Assembly: GCA_025594325.1 (NCBI GenBank)
Contig: JANHCV010000001.1
Location: 496,001 to 560,000 of the forward strand
Direction of reading: 5' to 3'
Length of the DNA stretch: 64,000 nt
Origin: Blastocladiella emersonii ATCC 22665
Lineage: Eukaryota > Blastocladiomycota > Blastocladiomycetes > Blastocladiales > Blastocladiaceae
Every line of letters begins with the position of its first letter. The stretch's first letter is position 1. Shown here one piece after another: positions 31,760 through 41,500 of this stretch. A model generated the notes under the pieces. That model ran no database searches. It was given only the letters and a program-made list of their open reading frames with translations, and was not told the DNA's origin. The position numbers and the translations under genes are program-made.

Positions 31760-34621
31760 ATGTCGCGGGGCCCCGCCAGCGCGCTGTGGGACCTGGTCGC
31801 CGGGTCCTTGACGTCGATCGCGTCGACGGCCTCGCCCAGCGCCTTCTTCCTCGACCGCCCGCCGTCCCCGCCGTCGCCGCGCCGCCACTCGACCATCTCG
31901 TCCGTCGTCCACGTCGCCGCCGCCTCGGTCGCCGCGCGGTTGCCTGTCCGGCTCGCGTTTCCTGCTTCCGCGGAAGAGGAGGCGAGCGACGTGGACGACC
32001 CGCCACCACTACCACCGCCATGGCCGAATACCGACGGCGACCAGGGCCAGCGGTTGACGACGACGGCGCCACCCGTTCCAGTCGCTGTGGCGCAGCCCGC
32101 GCCTGTCGCCGCGCCTGTCGCCGCGCCGCGGGTACGGCCGTCGGTCCTGCCCGCTGCTTCCCCACGCGTCGCGCCCGCGTCGTCAAGCTCGTCGACGACG
32201 ACCATGCTCGCGACCGCGCTCCTCGCCGCCATCGCCGCGCGCACCGCCACCTCGCCCGCGACCGCCGCCGCCGTCGCAAGGCTCAAGCGCCGGTACTGGC
32301 TCCTCGCCCTCGCTATGGCCGCGGCCGCGCTTCCGCTCATGGGTACGTGCGTTACCCGATCTCTGATCCGGATCCGTATCGTGCTGACGTGGGCCCGACG
32401 TGTAGGCGTCATCTCGTACCTCGTCTCGCTGCACGTCCAGTCGCTCTACGACCGGCACATCCGCGACGACTGGCACCGCCTCGTCGACGCCATTGCTACG
32501 GTCCCGTCCGACTCGGAGTCCGAGCACCATCATCACCATCATCATCACGCGCACCGCGCCGCGCCTGATCGCGAAGCGTCGTCGCGGCGCCGCCGGAGGC
32601 GAACGCGTCACGCTGCACCGTCGCCGCCAAGGAGGTCGTACCGGCGGAGGCGGCGGCGGAGCGACTCGTTCAGCAGCAGCGAGTACAACTCGAGCAACGA
32701 GGACGACGAGTCGAGCGACGATACGCGGTCTGTATCGTCTACCTCGTCGGGCCGGTCGCGGACCCGCAGAAGGCGCGCCCGCGGACACCGCGCTCCTCGC
32801 CTGGAGCACCACCGGTACCGCGCCGCGTCCGCCTCGTCATCATCGCGCGCCCGCGCGGCGCTGGTCGCTGCTGCGCGTGACGGGTACTCGTCGTCAACTT
32901 CGTCGTCCGCGTCGTCGTCGTCCGAGTACGAGGTCCGCAGAAGGAGGAGGAGGCGGGTCGGTCGGCGGCATCGTCACCACGGGCATCGTCACGCGTCGCG
33001 CCGCCGTCGCCACGCGTCCCGCCGTTCCGAGGAGGAGGACGAGCTGAGTGACGGGATCGAGTACTTCCCCGAGTCGCGGCTGCGCGAGTCGCGCCGCGAG
33101 CGGTACCGCCGCGCCGCCCCCGCGGCCGCCGCTGCCGCCGAGTACGACGCCGACGCGTACTCGGACCCTGACGCCGAGGAGGAAGCCGACGAGGAGACCG
33201 GCCGCTACGCGTTCTCGTCGTGGTCGGACCTGACCCCGTCCTCGTCCGCGTTGCAGGTCGGTGCGACTGCCGCCGCCGCGCGGCCCTCTGCCGCCCGCCG
33301 ACTCCGTCACCCCACCACCGCCGCCGCCGCGCCACCGCCTGCCGCGCCCGGCGTGAGCGCAGCCGACCTCGAGTTCCTCGTCCTGGAACTCGACACGCTG
33401 CGCACGCTGCTGTCGCGCGAGGCGGCGCAGGAGCAGGCGCTGCGCGGCGAGATCGCGACGATGCGCGAGACCCTGCACGGCGTGCTCGCCCAGATGCGCG
33501 GGCTGCAGGCGGTCCAGGGCCACTTTGCTGCGACTGTCGACGCGGCCCCGCAGCGGTCGCTGCAGCACCACCACCATCACCATCGCGCGCTGTCAACTGC
33601 CTCATCCTCGTCTTCCTCCTCGTCGTCCTCCTCCTCAACGTCGTCGGAACCCATCATCATCCGGTCCCCGCTCGACCCGGACCCGCTCGGCCCGCCGCCG
33701 CGCGACCGCGCGCCCGGCGACGTGCCCGCGCCGCTCAACGCGCCCATCACGTTCCAGCAGCTCGCCGAGCTGCCGCTCGTGTTCCCCGAGACTCCCGGGA
33801 TCGTCGTCCAGCGCCAGATGCGCGCCAACAGCGCGAGCCGGTCTCCGTCGCCCGCCGCGGCGGCGGTTATTGAAGAAGCTGACGCCGCACAGCGCGCCGC
33901 CGTGATGCGGTCCGGCTTCGGCGACGGCGAGGATGAGGTCGCCGTTTACCTCCGCGCCGCGGCGAGCGCTGCGGAACCCGACGCGGTGTCACCCGCCACG
34001 ACGCGCGACCTCCTCGCGAACCTGCACGCGCGCGTCGTCGCGGCGACATCCCCGAGCTCTCCCCCGCCGCACTCCGCTGCCGCGGCGGCCGACGACGACC
34101 CGCTCGAAGCCCTCGATACCCTCCCGCCGCTCCCGCCGTCGCGCGCCGCGTCCGACGTGTCGACGTCGTCCATGTCGGCGGTCGGCGCGGGCGTGCGGCG
34201 GTGCTCGGTCTCGGCGCCCACGTCGCCGACCGCCGCCGTGCACTTCAGCGGCAGCGGGAAGGGCAAGGCGAGCGTCGCGCCGCCACCACCCGCCGTGGCG
34301 ACGCGGCGCGCGGTCTCAGTCGCGCCTGCGCCAGTGGGGCCGGCGAAGCGGCGACCCGTGTCGCTGTCGAGCGCAGCGGCGGCGGTGGGTCTGCGTAAGA
34401 CGCCCGCGGTTGTCGTCAGCAAACCGCCCGGGGCACCAGCGACCAAGCGCGTGTCGGCGGCACCAACCGTCTCGGCCCCGACCGCGGCGAGCGAGCGGCG
34501 GCGGCGGCCCGCCTCGTGGACGGCGGGGACTCCAGTTCCACCAGCGTCCACGACGACGGCGGCAGCTGCGAAGCGGAGCAGCGGCGAGCCGTCGGCGGCT
34601 GCGTCGGTGCCGTTTCGGTGA
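31760..34621 (+). CDS. Unrecognised membrane-associated protein with basic/acidic repeats and coiled coil
   Basis: No family recognised. I start at ATG 31760 (SRGPASALWDLV); the frame is open upstream only through non-ATG codons. A 63-nt intron (32343-32405) with GT-AG ends joins ALPLMG to VISYLVSLHVQSL, giving 932 residues. It is in frame, so an unspliced reading also stays open. Its one strong hydrophobic stretch (about residues 178-206: RRYWLLALAMAAAALPLM and beyond) is completed by the splice. Downstream are a polyhistidine run (DSESE then eight His), long Arg/Ser-rich low-complexity blocks, a clear coiled coil (DLEFLVLELDTLRTLLSREA) and a second His run. The last third is disordered. It may be an organelle-anchored scaffold. 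Confidence 0.62.
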   Translation: MSRGPASALWDLVAGSLTSIASTASPSAFFLDRPPSPPSPRRHSTISSVVHVAAASVAARLPVRLAFPASAEEEASDVDDPPPLPPPWPNTDGDQGQRLTTTAPPVPVAVAQPAPVAAPVAAPRVRPSVLPAASPRVAPASSSSSTTTMLATALLAAIAARTATSPATAAAVARLKRRYWLLALAMAAAALPLMGTCVTRSLIRIRIVLTWARRVGVISYLVSLHVQSLYDRHIRDDWHRLVDAIATVPSDSESEHHHHHHHHAHRAAPDREASSRRRRRRTRHAAPSPPRRSYRRRRRRSDSFSSSEYNSSNEDDESSDDTRSVSSTSSGRSRTRRRRARGHRAPRLEHHRYRAASASSSSRARAALVAAARDGYSSSTSSSASSSSEYEVRRRRRRRVGRRHRHHGHRHASRRRRHASRRSEEEDELSDGIEYFPESRLRESRRERYRRAAPAAAAAAEYDADAYSDPDAEEEADEETGRYAFSSWSDLTPSSSALQVGATAAAARPSAARRLRHPTTAAAAPPPAAPGVSAADLEFLVLELDTLRTLLSREAAQEQALRGEIATMRETLHGVLAQMRGLQAVQGHFAATVDAAPQRSLQHHHHHHRALSTASSSSSSSSSSSSTSSEPIIIRSPLDPDPLGPPPRDRAPGDVPAPLNAPITFQQLAELPLVFPETPGIVVQRQMRANSASRSPSPAAAAVIEEADAAQRAAVMRSGFGDGEDEVAVYLRAAASAAEPDAVSPATTRDLLANLHARVVAATSPSSPPPHSAAAAADDDPLEALDTLPPLPPSRAASDVSTSSMSAVGAGVRRCSVSAPTSPTAAVHFSGSGKGKASVAPPPPAVATRRAVSVAPAPVGPAKRRPVSLSSAAAAVGLRKTPAVVVSKPPGAPATKRVSAAPTVSAPTAASERRRRPASWTAGTPVPPASTTTAAAAKRSSGEPSAAASVPFR

Positions 34622-34715
34622 GCGAAAAGAGAGAATAGAAGTGGAAACGTCGTGAATGAAACTCGCGTGTGGATTAGGTTGATTGTATTTTCAGCAAGGC
34701 AGCAACAAGAGAGGT

Positions 34716-35387
34716 TTAGGCGAAGAGGCCGACGGCGGCCATGAGCCCGGCGCTGCCGGCGGCGAGGGACGCGGACCACGACGAAGTCGTCGCAGCCGAT
34801 GGCGTGGTCGAGCCGCCGGACCCGGCGGCGCCCTGCTTGCCGAGCCCCGCGACCGTGAGCGGCTTCATGATCTGCCACTTGATCCGGGCGGGCCCAACAC
34901 CCGCGGCGCGGACCGTGACGGGCGCAGCGGCGTCGGCGGGCACCGTGAGGACGAACCCCTCGGGGTTAGTCGCGTCGCCGGCCTTGAACGACTTGGCGGC
35001 GGCCGAGGTGTGCGACACGGCGCCGCCGTTGCACTCCTTGACGAGCGCGAACCCCTGGCTGCCGTCGCGCAGCTTCCAGGTGCCGACGCGCTTGCCGTTG
35101 GCGTCGGTCGCCCACAGCAGCAGGCCCTTGAGCGTCTGCGACGTCGGGTCCGCCGCGAGCACCTTGACCGTGGTCGACGTCCCGCCCGACGTCGCGTCGC
35201 CCGCCTGCAGCTTGAAGCCAAGGTCCGACTGCTGCCCGCCCATGCCCCGCGACATGTCGGCCTCGGTCACCTCGCAGATGGACAGCGTGTTCGAGTACGC
35301 GGCGGCGGGGGACGCGGCCAGCGCGAGCAGCGCCACGAGGGCGGCGACGAAGAGGGCGGAGGCGCGCGAGTGCATTTTAGAATACAT
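34716..35387 (-). CDS. Secreted Reeler-like domain protein, probably GPI-anchored
   Basis: The protein is about 223 residues. I use the ATG at 35387; a second in-frame ATG at 35375 gives an equally good signal peptide (RASALFVAALVALLALAASPAAA). The mature part (residues 30-170) has the pattern of Reeler domains: LKGLLLWATDANGKRVGTWKL, then a Cys (KECNGGAVSHTSAAAKS) and FVLTVPADAAAPVTVRA. In other eukaryotes the fold occurs in extracellular matrix and defence-type surface proteins. The C-terminus is a Ser/Thr-rich linker plus hydrophobic tail (GSAGLMAAVGLFA), fitting a GPI signal. Its role in this organism is unknown. Confidence 0.6.
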   Translation of the reverse strand: MYSKMHSRASALFVAALVALLALAASPAAAYSNTLSICEVTEADMSRGMGGQQSDLGFKLQAGDATSGGTSTTVKVLAADPTSQTLKGLLLWATDANGKRVGTWKLRDGSQGFALVKECNGGAVSHTSAAAKSFKAGDATNPEGFVLTVPADAAAPVTVRAAGVGPARIKWQIMKPLTVAGLGKQGAAGSGGSTTPSAATTSSWSASLAAGSAGLMAAVGLFA

Positions 35388-35866
35388 GGAGGAGGAATGG
35401 GCCAACGTGGTCGTGGAGAGCGAGAGAGCGTGGCGCAGGGACGAACAGAGGAGATGTGATGGCCATCACGATCGCGCCGCGTGCGCCACCCAGCAGCCCG
35501 CAGCCGCGCACGTGAGCTCGGAAGCGATGAAACGCGCACGTGCTTTAGCCGCCGTTGGATCCGGGCGTGTTTCAGAATCAATGTGGCTCATCCGGCCCGG
35601 CGCCGCGGAGCGCCACAGCGTTACAGCACAACATCATGTCGCCCACGCGGGCCCGGTTCGCTCCGATCGATTCTGGTGGTTCAGCAGCAACGACGACGCC
35701 CGCGGACGGACGCTCGCCCACAAGCTTCGAGCACTATAAAGCGCTCGCATCCCCGCTCCCTGCCCGCGCTCCAGTGGACCCGCGCGCTTGCTTGCACCAA
35801 CCCTACCCGACTTTCTCTTAGACGGGGCTGCTGCAGCAACACATCTCCCACCTCATAGACTACTAG
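35388..35866. other. Divergent promoter region (Reeler-like / 5'-nucleotidase)
   Basis: About 480 bp lie between two divergent secreted-protein genes. It contains a TATAAA at 35,735-35,740 on the plus strand followed by a pyrimidine-rich leader before ATG 35,867. No ORF is supported. Confidence 0.45.
35735..35740 (+). promoter_or_regulatory. TATA-box-like hexamer upstream of the 5'-nucleotidase gene
   Basis: TATAAA stands alone in GC-rich DNA about 130 bp before the ATG at 35,867, suitable for a TATA box with a leader of about 100 nt. Not tested. Confidence 0.45.
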
Positions 35867-38053
35867 ATGAAGACCAGCATCCTCGCCCTGCTCGCCCTCG
35901 TGGCCGCCACCGCCTCGGCCGCGCCCGCGCCCGTCGGCTACGGCAAGCGCAAGTGCCACCCGCACCACGCCAAGGACGCCGCCGCCGTCGTCGTCCCCGC
36001 GACCGGCTCGCCCGTTGCTGGCGCCGACCACCCCGCCTACGGCTACAACCCCGAGTACAAGCCGAACCGCCCGTCGTACCCCTGGTGCGTTTCGTCTCGC
36101 TGTCGCGACTCGGTGAGGCGGCGCCCGCCATCGCCGATGTGATCACCCGTCACTAACCCTCTCGCCGCGACGACGTCTCCAGGGAGGACAAGGACAAGCC
36201 GTACATCCAGCCCGGCCACACCCCGACCACGCCCGCGATCCCGGCGCCCGTCTACGGCAAGAAGCCCGTCACCGGCGGCCCCTACGCGCCCGGCGCGCCC
36301 TACACGGGCAAGCCCAACGAGCCGTACTGCCCCGGCAAGGGCGGTAACAGCGGCAAGAACGGCACCGACCCCGTCATGCCGCCCAAGCCGACGCCGCTGC
36401 CCAACGACAACAAGGCGTGGAACATGACCCTGATCCACACCAACGACATCCACGCGCACCTCGACCAGTTCAACTCGCGCGGCGTCGACTGCACCGAGAA
36501 GGATATCGCCGACCACAAGTGCTTCGGCGGCGCCGCCCGCATCCGCACCCTCGTCGACCAGATCCGCAACTCCAAGAACAACACGTACCTCGTCGACGCC
36601 GGTGACCAGTTCCAGGGCACGCTGTTCTACAACTACTACAAGGGCAACGTCTCGGCCGACTTTATGAACTCGTACGTTGTCTTCTCTGATCGGATGGGAT
36701 CGCTCGACCGGGCGAGCACGGCCACTGACACGCTTCTGATCCCACTTCTCCAGGCTCGGCTACGACGCCTTCGCCATCGGCAACCACGAGTTCGACGACG
36801 GACCCGAGCACCTCGGCAAGTTCATCCGCAAGCTCAAGTTCCCCGCGCTCTCGTCCAACATGGACGTGTCGGCCGAGCCCGCGCTCCGCGACGTCGTCGC
36901 CCCCTACACGGTCCTGACCAAGTACGGCGCGCGCCTCGGTGTCGTCGGCTTCATCACCTCGACCCTGCCCGATATTTCCAACACGGGAAAGAACGTCAAG
37001 GTCGTCGACCCGGCCATCGCCGTGCAGAAGGCCATTGACGAGCTGCACAAGCTGGGCGTGCAGAAGGTGGTCGGAATTTCCCACAACGGGTACGAGGACG
37101 ACATGCGCGTCGCCTCGCTCACGTCGGGCCTCTCGCTCATCGCCGGCGGCCACAGCCACACCTTGCTTCACAAGAACCTCACGCTGTCGGGCGCCAAGGG
37201 CCCGTACCCGACCGCCGTCAAGAACAAGGACGGCAAGCCGACGTACATTGTCCAGGCCAAGGCGTGGGGCGAGTGGGTCGGCGTCATCGACCTCGCGTGG
37301 AGCGCCGAGTCCGAGCTCGTCGCCGTCAACGGCGACCCGATCCAGCTCACCGACGCGATCCCGCAGCACAAGGCGACCCAGGACCTCGTCCAGCAGTGGC
37401 GCGTCCCCTTCGACGCCCTCTCCAAGACCGTCATCGGGTCCAACCCCGAGGCCATGGAGCGCGGCTCGTGCTCGTCCGGCTCGTGCCCGCTCGGTAACTT
37501 TGTCACCGACGCCCTGCGCGAGGCCTACTCGGGTCTCCTCGGCAACGACCGCCCGGTTATCGCCATGGTCAACACCGGTGGTCTCCGCGCTGGCCTCAAC
37601 GGCGGCGACATCACCATCGGCGGCGTGCTCTCGGTCCTGCCCTTCACCAACTACCAGGTCGAGCTCGAGGTCGACGGCCAGTTCATCAAGGACACGCTCG
37701 AGAACATTGCCAACGACGTCAACCTGCAGAACGGCAAGAAGGTCACCTCGTTCGCCCAGTTCTCGGGTGTCCGCGCTACCCTCGACATGAACCAGGCTGC
37801 CGGTTCCCGTGCCGTCAACATCGAGATCCTCGGCAAGGACGGCCAGTACGCTCCCATCAACCTCAAGGGCCAGTACATCTTCGAAACGCTCGACTTCCTC
37901 AGCAGTGGGGGTGATAGTATTGTGCCCAAGACGTTCCCCGCGGCGAAGCCCCGCCTCAACCTCTCGGACCTCGTCATGGAGTACATCAAGAAGGTCAAGA
38001 CCCTCGGCACCTACAAGGACCGCCGCATCACGGTCATCCCCAAGAAGGCCTAA
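35867..38053 (+). CDS. Secreted 5'-nucleotidase / UshA-type metallophosphatase
   Basis: It should hydrolyse extracellular nucleotides to nucleosides and phosphate. Exons 35867-36084, 36183-36671 and 36754-38053 join in phase to 668 residues. A signal peptide (MKTSILALLALVAATASAAP) is followed by a Pro/Gly/Tyr-rich spacer of about 110 residues, unusual for the family. The metallophosphatase domain shows HTNDIHAHLDQ, VDAGDQFQGTLF, GNHEFDDG (restored by splicing), GISHNGYEDD and AGGHSHT. The C-terminal nucleotide-binding domain has GNFVTDALREAY, AMVNTGGLRAGLNGGDITIG and VLPFTNYQVELEVDG. It ends without a GPI-type tail, so the product is likely free or wall-trapped. All metal ligands are visible. 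Confidence 0.92.
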
Positions 38054-38690
38054 TCGGCTCGTTTGTGTGTGGCGTGATTGTATCTGTCGAATGGAGCACT
38101 TTCTTGCGCACGGTACTTGTGCGCGTTTTCGTGCAAATCGGTGTAGTGGCGCAGCGCGAGCGGGGTGAGTCAGGTGGTGTGGCGCAACGCGACTTTCTCT
38201 TCGCTTGCACCTGGTTCAGTTGATCCAACTTGCGATGCCTTGAAAATGTTTGTGTAAGCGTAATCCCGATGGACACGGACAAGTTTATGAGATCCTAAGC
38301 GGAATCGGTGAGCAGTGCGGCTGAGCGGAAGTTTCCTCATAGGTCGTGCGTGAAGGTCGCTGAACATGTATGAGATTTCGATCGCATCGAGCTCGACGTT
38401 GAACATGTCTTGCTCCTTCGCACGGTACCGCATGGTCGGAGCGGTACCGGACTCCACCGCGCCTCTCGCTCTCACCGCCGGTCGATGTGCGTCCCGAATC
38501 CAGCAACACGGCCGCAGCCGCCGCCAGCGACGGACTGCACGGGGTCGAGGCCAGCCATGTCCCGGCGGTCGCCGACGCGTCTTCCGGCGCCGGCACGAAC
38601 CCTGTTTCTTCGGCCTCCCCGATGCAGAGCTCGCTGCCGCCCAACTTCGAGTAAAAGAAAACGTGGGAGTTTGAAAAGGTCAAAGTGTCG
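38054..38690. other. Intergenic region at the edge of the repeat-rich zone
   Basis: No supported gene. It contains one copy of the 11-mer TGGCGCAACGC (38,180-38,190). From here to the right edge, transposon remnants dominate. Confidence 0.4.
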
Positions 38691-39069
38691 GGAGTTGAAG
38701 CGTACTCGACTGGGAGGAAGCTTGGCACGATGGACGTGCGATCCTGGCGGAGATGAAGATCGAGGCGATGAAGAGGTTCACAAGAGGGGACGATGAAGAG
38801 GTTCACAAAAGGAGACGGTGAGGAGGTTCACAAGAGGACAACAGGCTGTATGTGGTGGCTAATACTAGCAACTGGTCAAAGGAACAAGAGAGAGAGGGGA
38901 TGCGGAGGCGCGTCGTCCGATGTGAGCGGGCCGACGCGTCGCTCGGTGAGGTGAGGCGGTCCGCGGCGATGACAAAGGAGATCGGCGCGGTGCGCGTGAC
39001 GCGCGTGACGCGGGCGGGGTCGCACGCGTCCGGTGACTGTGGCGCAACGCGGTCACGTGTACTTGAACT
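38691..39069. repeat. Solo LTR-like copy of the Copia LTR
   Basis: The last 235 bp (38,835-39,069) match 54,781-55,015 base for base as far as I can read. The upstream 145 bp are a diverged version of 54,613-54,780, with a minisatellite of GAAGAGGTTCACAAGAGG-type units (two to four copies). Identity stops at 39,069 / 55,015, exactly where the Copia pol 3' end and a purine-rich tract begin in the other copy. That is what an LTR boundary looks like. No internal Copia sequence adjoins this copy, so it is a solo LTR or fragment. Confidence 0.7.
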
Positions 39070-39349
39070 TCGGGCTCACAAGCCGGCTCACCGACGCTGT
39101 CGCGCCGCCCTTGTTTCGATTCAACGCGGCCTTTTGCAGACCCTCCCCGTTATGGCCGCCGCATTCTTGTCGTCATGATAAAGTTTTTCTCCCGACCCCT
39201 CACATCATTCAGCAGACACTGGGTCACACGAAAATTAATCAAGCGATCGCGACCAGATAGGTTCTCCGTCCTGCTCCAGGGTAGCAGATCTCAGTCGAGA
39301 CGGACGCGCGCCACGGCAGAGCCCACACAAAGCAATCAGTGACAAGACA

Positions 39350-41074
39350 CACCGCGCGGCCGACGACGTGCCCGCGGCCGTCTCAAGCTCGGGCGCAAGC
39401 GTGACGGCGGCCGACGAGTCCGAGGCCGCGACGGCCTTCTTCTTGGCCGGCCTGCGGCGAAGGCGGTTCCGACCCGTCGGCGGCGTGCCGACCATGGATT
39501 CGGGCGCGTCGTAGCCCGATTAAAGAGCGTCTTGACCCTGAGCTCGCCCGCGGGCGGCGGCGACGCGATGCCCTCGCGCAGCGCCTCGAGCACGCGATCC
39601 ATGCACGGCGCGAGGCGCTCCTCGACAGCGACGAGCTTGCTGGCCGTCGCGCGCAAACGCCGGCTTATGGATGAGACCCTTGGCGTCGTAGAAGGCGTCC
39701 GAGTTGACGCGCACGACCGTCAGCGGCTTGCACTTGAGCGCCTTGTGGATCGCCTCGAGGCGTTCGTCCTCGCCCGTGTACGCGCAGTGTGCGTTCTCGT
39801 CGATCTCGAGGATGACGCAGAACGCGGCGAAGATGAAGAGCAGGTCGGGGCGGAACCGGCAGTCGGAGCCCATGATCGACTCGTCCTTGGTCACCATGGC
39901 CGACGCGATCAGGTCGGCGAGCGCGGCGACGACGTGCTCCACGATCGTCGTCTCCTTGACCTTGCGGCGGAACGTGATGGGGTCGTTCGGATGCTCGGCG
40001 ATCCAGCACGCGACGCAATGGGCCTTGTGCAGGTACGACTCGGCGGCGATCCCGCACGATGAGCACAGCGGGATGTGGAACTGCTGGGCGCCTCCAAAAG
40101 CTGTTCTGCACACGAATCACACGCACACAAAATTCATGTTTGCAAATGACCAGTGTATTTCGCTCTCCTTGCGTCCCCGCGACTCTTCCTCAGCCTCGCC
40201 ACCCAGGGCGCATCCGCACATCGTTTCGCATCGGCCCGTTAAGGTGGTAGAGGGACGGGATGAACTTCTTCACGTAAGTGTTCCCCGGGCAATGGGTCTT
40301 GAGCAGCGAGACGACGGCGGATCCCTGGGTGTAGAGCACGTCGATGGCCATGGCCATGAGAGCATCGTCGCGAGCATCGTCGCGAGCATCGTCGCGAGCA
40401 TCGTCGCGAGCATCCTCGCCAAGCGCGAGGTCCAGCGCGCTGTCGGCGAGGCGGCGATCCGAAAGCCCGAGGCCAGACGCGCCGCAAGCCGCGTTGGCCT
40501 TGGTCTTACGGTCGAGCAGGGCCGTCAGGCTGGTACTCTTCTTCATGTCGGACAGAAACGTGGCGAGCAGTTGTTGAGCGCGCGGCGTCATGTCCATGAG
40601 GCACTCCGGGAACTCGTTGACCAGGACCTCAAAAGCGCGGGCCCACGCCGGGCCTGGGCACCCGCGCGAGCTGCGGGCGGTGGTGGTGTCGAGCAGCGCG
40701 ATGATCATGCCGCCGATGAGCAGGGGGCCAGACCCGACGTTACTCTTGACCATTTGGAGGGGCTTCTTGAAGTTGTCGTGGCCGAACAGGGCCTCGGTGG
40801 CCCACGCAAACGCGAGCCCGCCGAGGATCATCTGGGCGTTGTACTTGTGCTTCTCGACGGAGAACTTTTTCAGAAGAGTGGCGAGCTCTACGATCGGCTT
40901 GGTCCGCGGGCCGGGCGTGGGCGCGGACAGGAAGCTGCGAGGCGCTTTGGGCGACGGCGGGGAGGGCGACGACGCGGTGGGCGACGGCGTGCGGGACGGG
41001 GCGGCGTGCGGGGCGGCTGCGGCAGCGACCGACGCAGTGTGCACATCATTCGGCTTCTGCATGTTGCGTTGCAT
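39350..41074 (-). CDS. Predicted Zn-binding, restriction-endonuclease-fold nuclease (frameshifted 3' part)
   Basis: Exon 1 is 41074-40203. A 97-nt GT-AG intron restores RPGTAFGGAQQF in exon 2, which starts at 40105. The N-terminal 290 residues are unrecognised, with four DDAR repeats. Exon 2 has a Cys4 knuckle (CSSCGIAAESYLHKAHCVAC) and then a PD-(D/E)xK-like core: FRPDLLFIFAAFCVILEIDE, NAHCAY, HKALKCKPLTVVRVNSDAF. I recall this layout from nucleases of giant viruses, oomycetes and brown algae; that link is family memory, not a search. Near 39,650 the good frame changes (KPAFA to RATASKLVAVEERLAPCMDR). It changes again near 39,520, where a TAA lies in the nuclease frame. So it is either decayed or carries sequencing indels. 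A basic C-terminal patch (RNRLRRRPAKKK) may be a nuclear signal. Confidence 0.5.
40369..40416. repeat. Tandem 12-bp repeat coding DDAR
   Basis: About four copies of a 12-mer (AGCATCGTCGCG phase) encode the DDAR repeats in exon 1 of the nuclease-like gene. It is in frame and inside the ORF, so it is a coding minisatellite. Confidence 0.75.
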
Positions 41075-41500
41075 AGAGTGGTCAGCGCTTGGCTGTGGGT
41101 TTCAAGTGTGCGGAGAGGTCAGTAAAGCGGTGCGCGAGAACGCGCTCGGTGGCGCCACACCGCGGACCCTGCATGGACAGCTTGACCGATGGATGACGAC
41201 GCGACACTCTTGCCTTCGCCCTTCGCCCCGTCCGCGCTAGTGCCGACATTTTTGCTCGTTCGGAATGCTTGATGAACTCCTTATCAATTTATGTTTTATT
41301 ACGTATTTTGTTCTGCGTTCGGTCTACGGTGCAGCAATGGTGCCGGATCGCCTCGCGAGACGCGATGGTCAAGCGCACGTGGTGCGCCACTCTGTCGACG
41401 ACCAAGTACAACCGCTGCACAACCTCCCCGTCCCGTTACGAGAGCCCTAATCGCGAAAAACAGTTGTATTCAAGTCTCAAGCGCAACGCACGAATCCAAA
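41075..41500. other. Intergenic, partly AT-rich
   Basis: Holds no supported gene. The stretch at 41,265-41,330 is notably AT-rich for this genome and may be promoter of the leftward nuclease-like gene or terminator of the next leftward gene. Confidence 0.35.

Noticed and set aside
40369-40416. Evenly spaced short repeats that might suggest a CRISPR array
   Set aside because: The 12-bp units are contiguous without spacers, are in frame and code DDAR repeats; the genome is eukaryotic.
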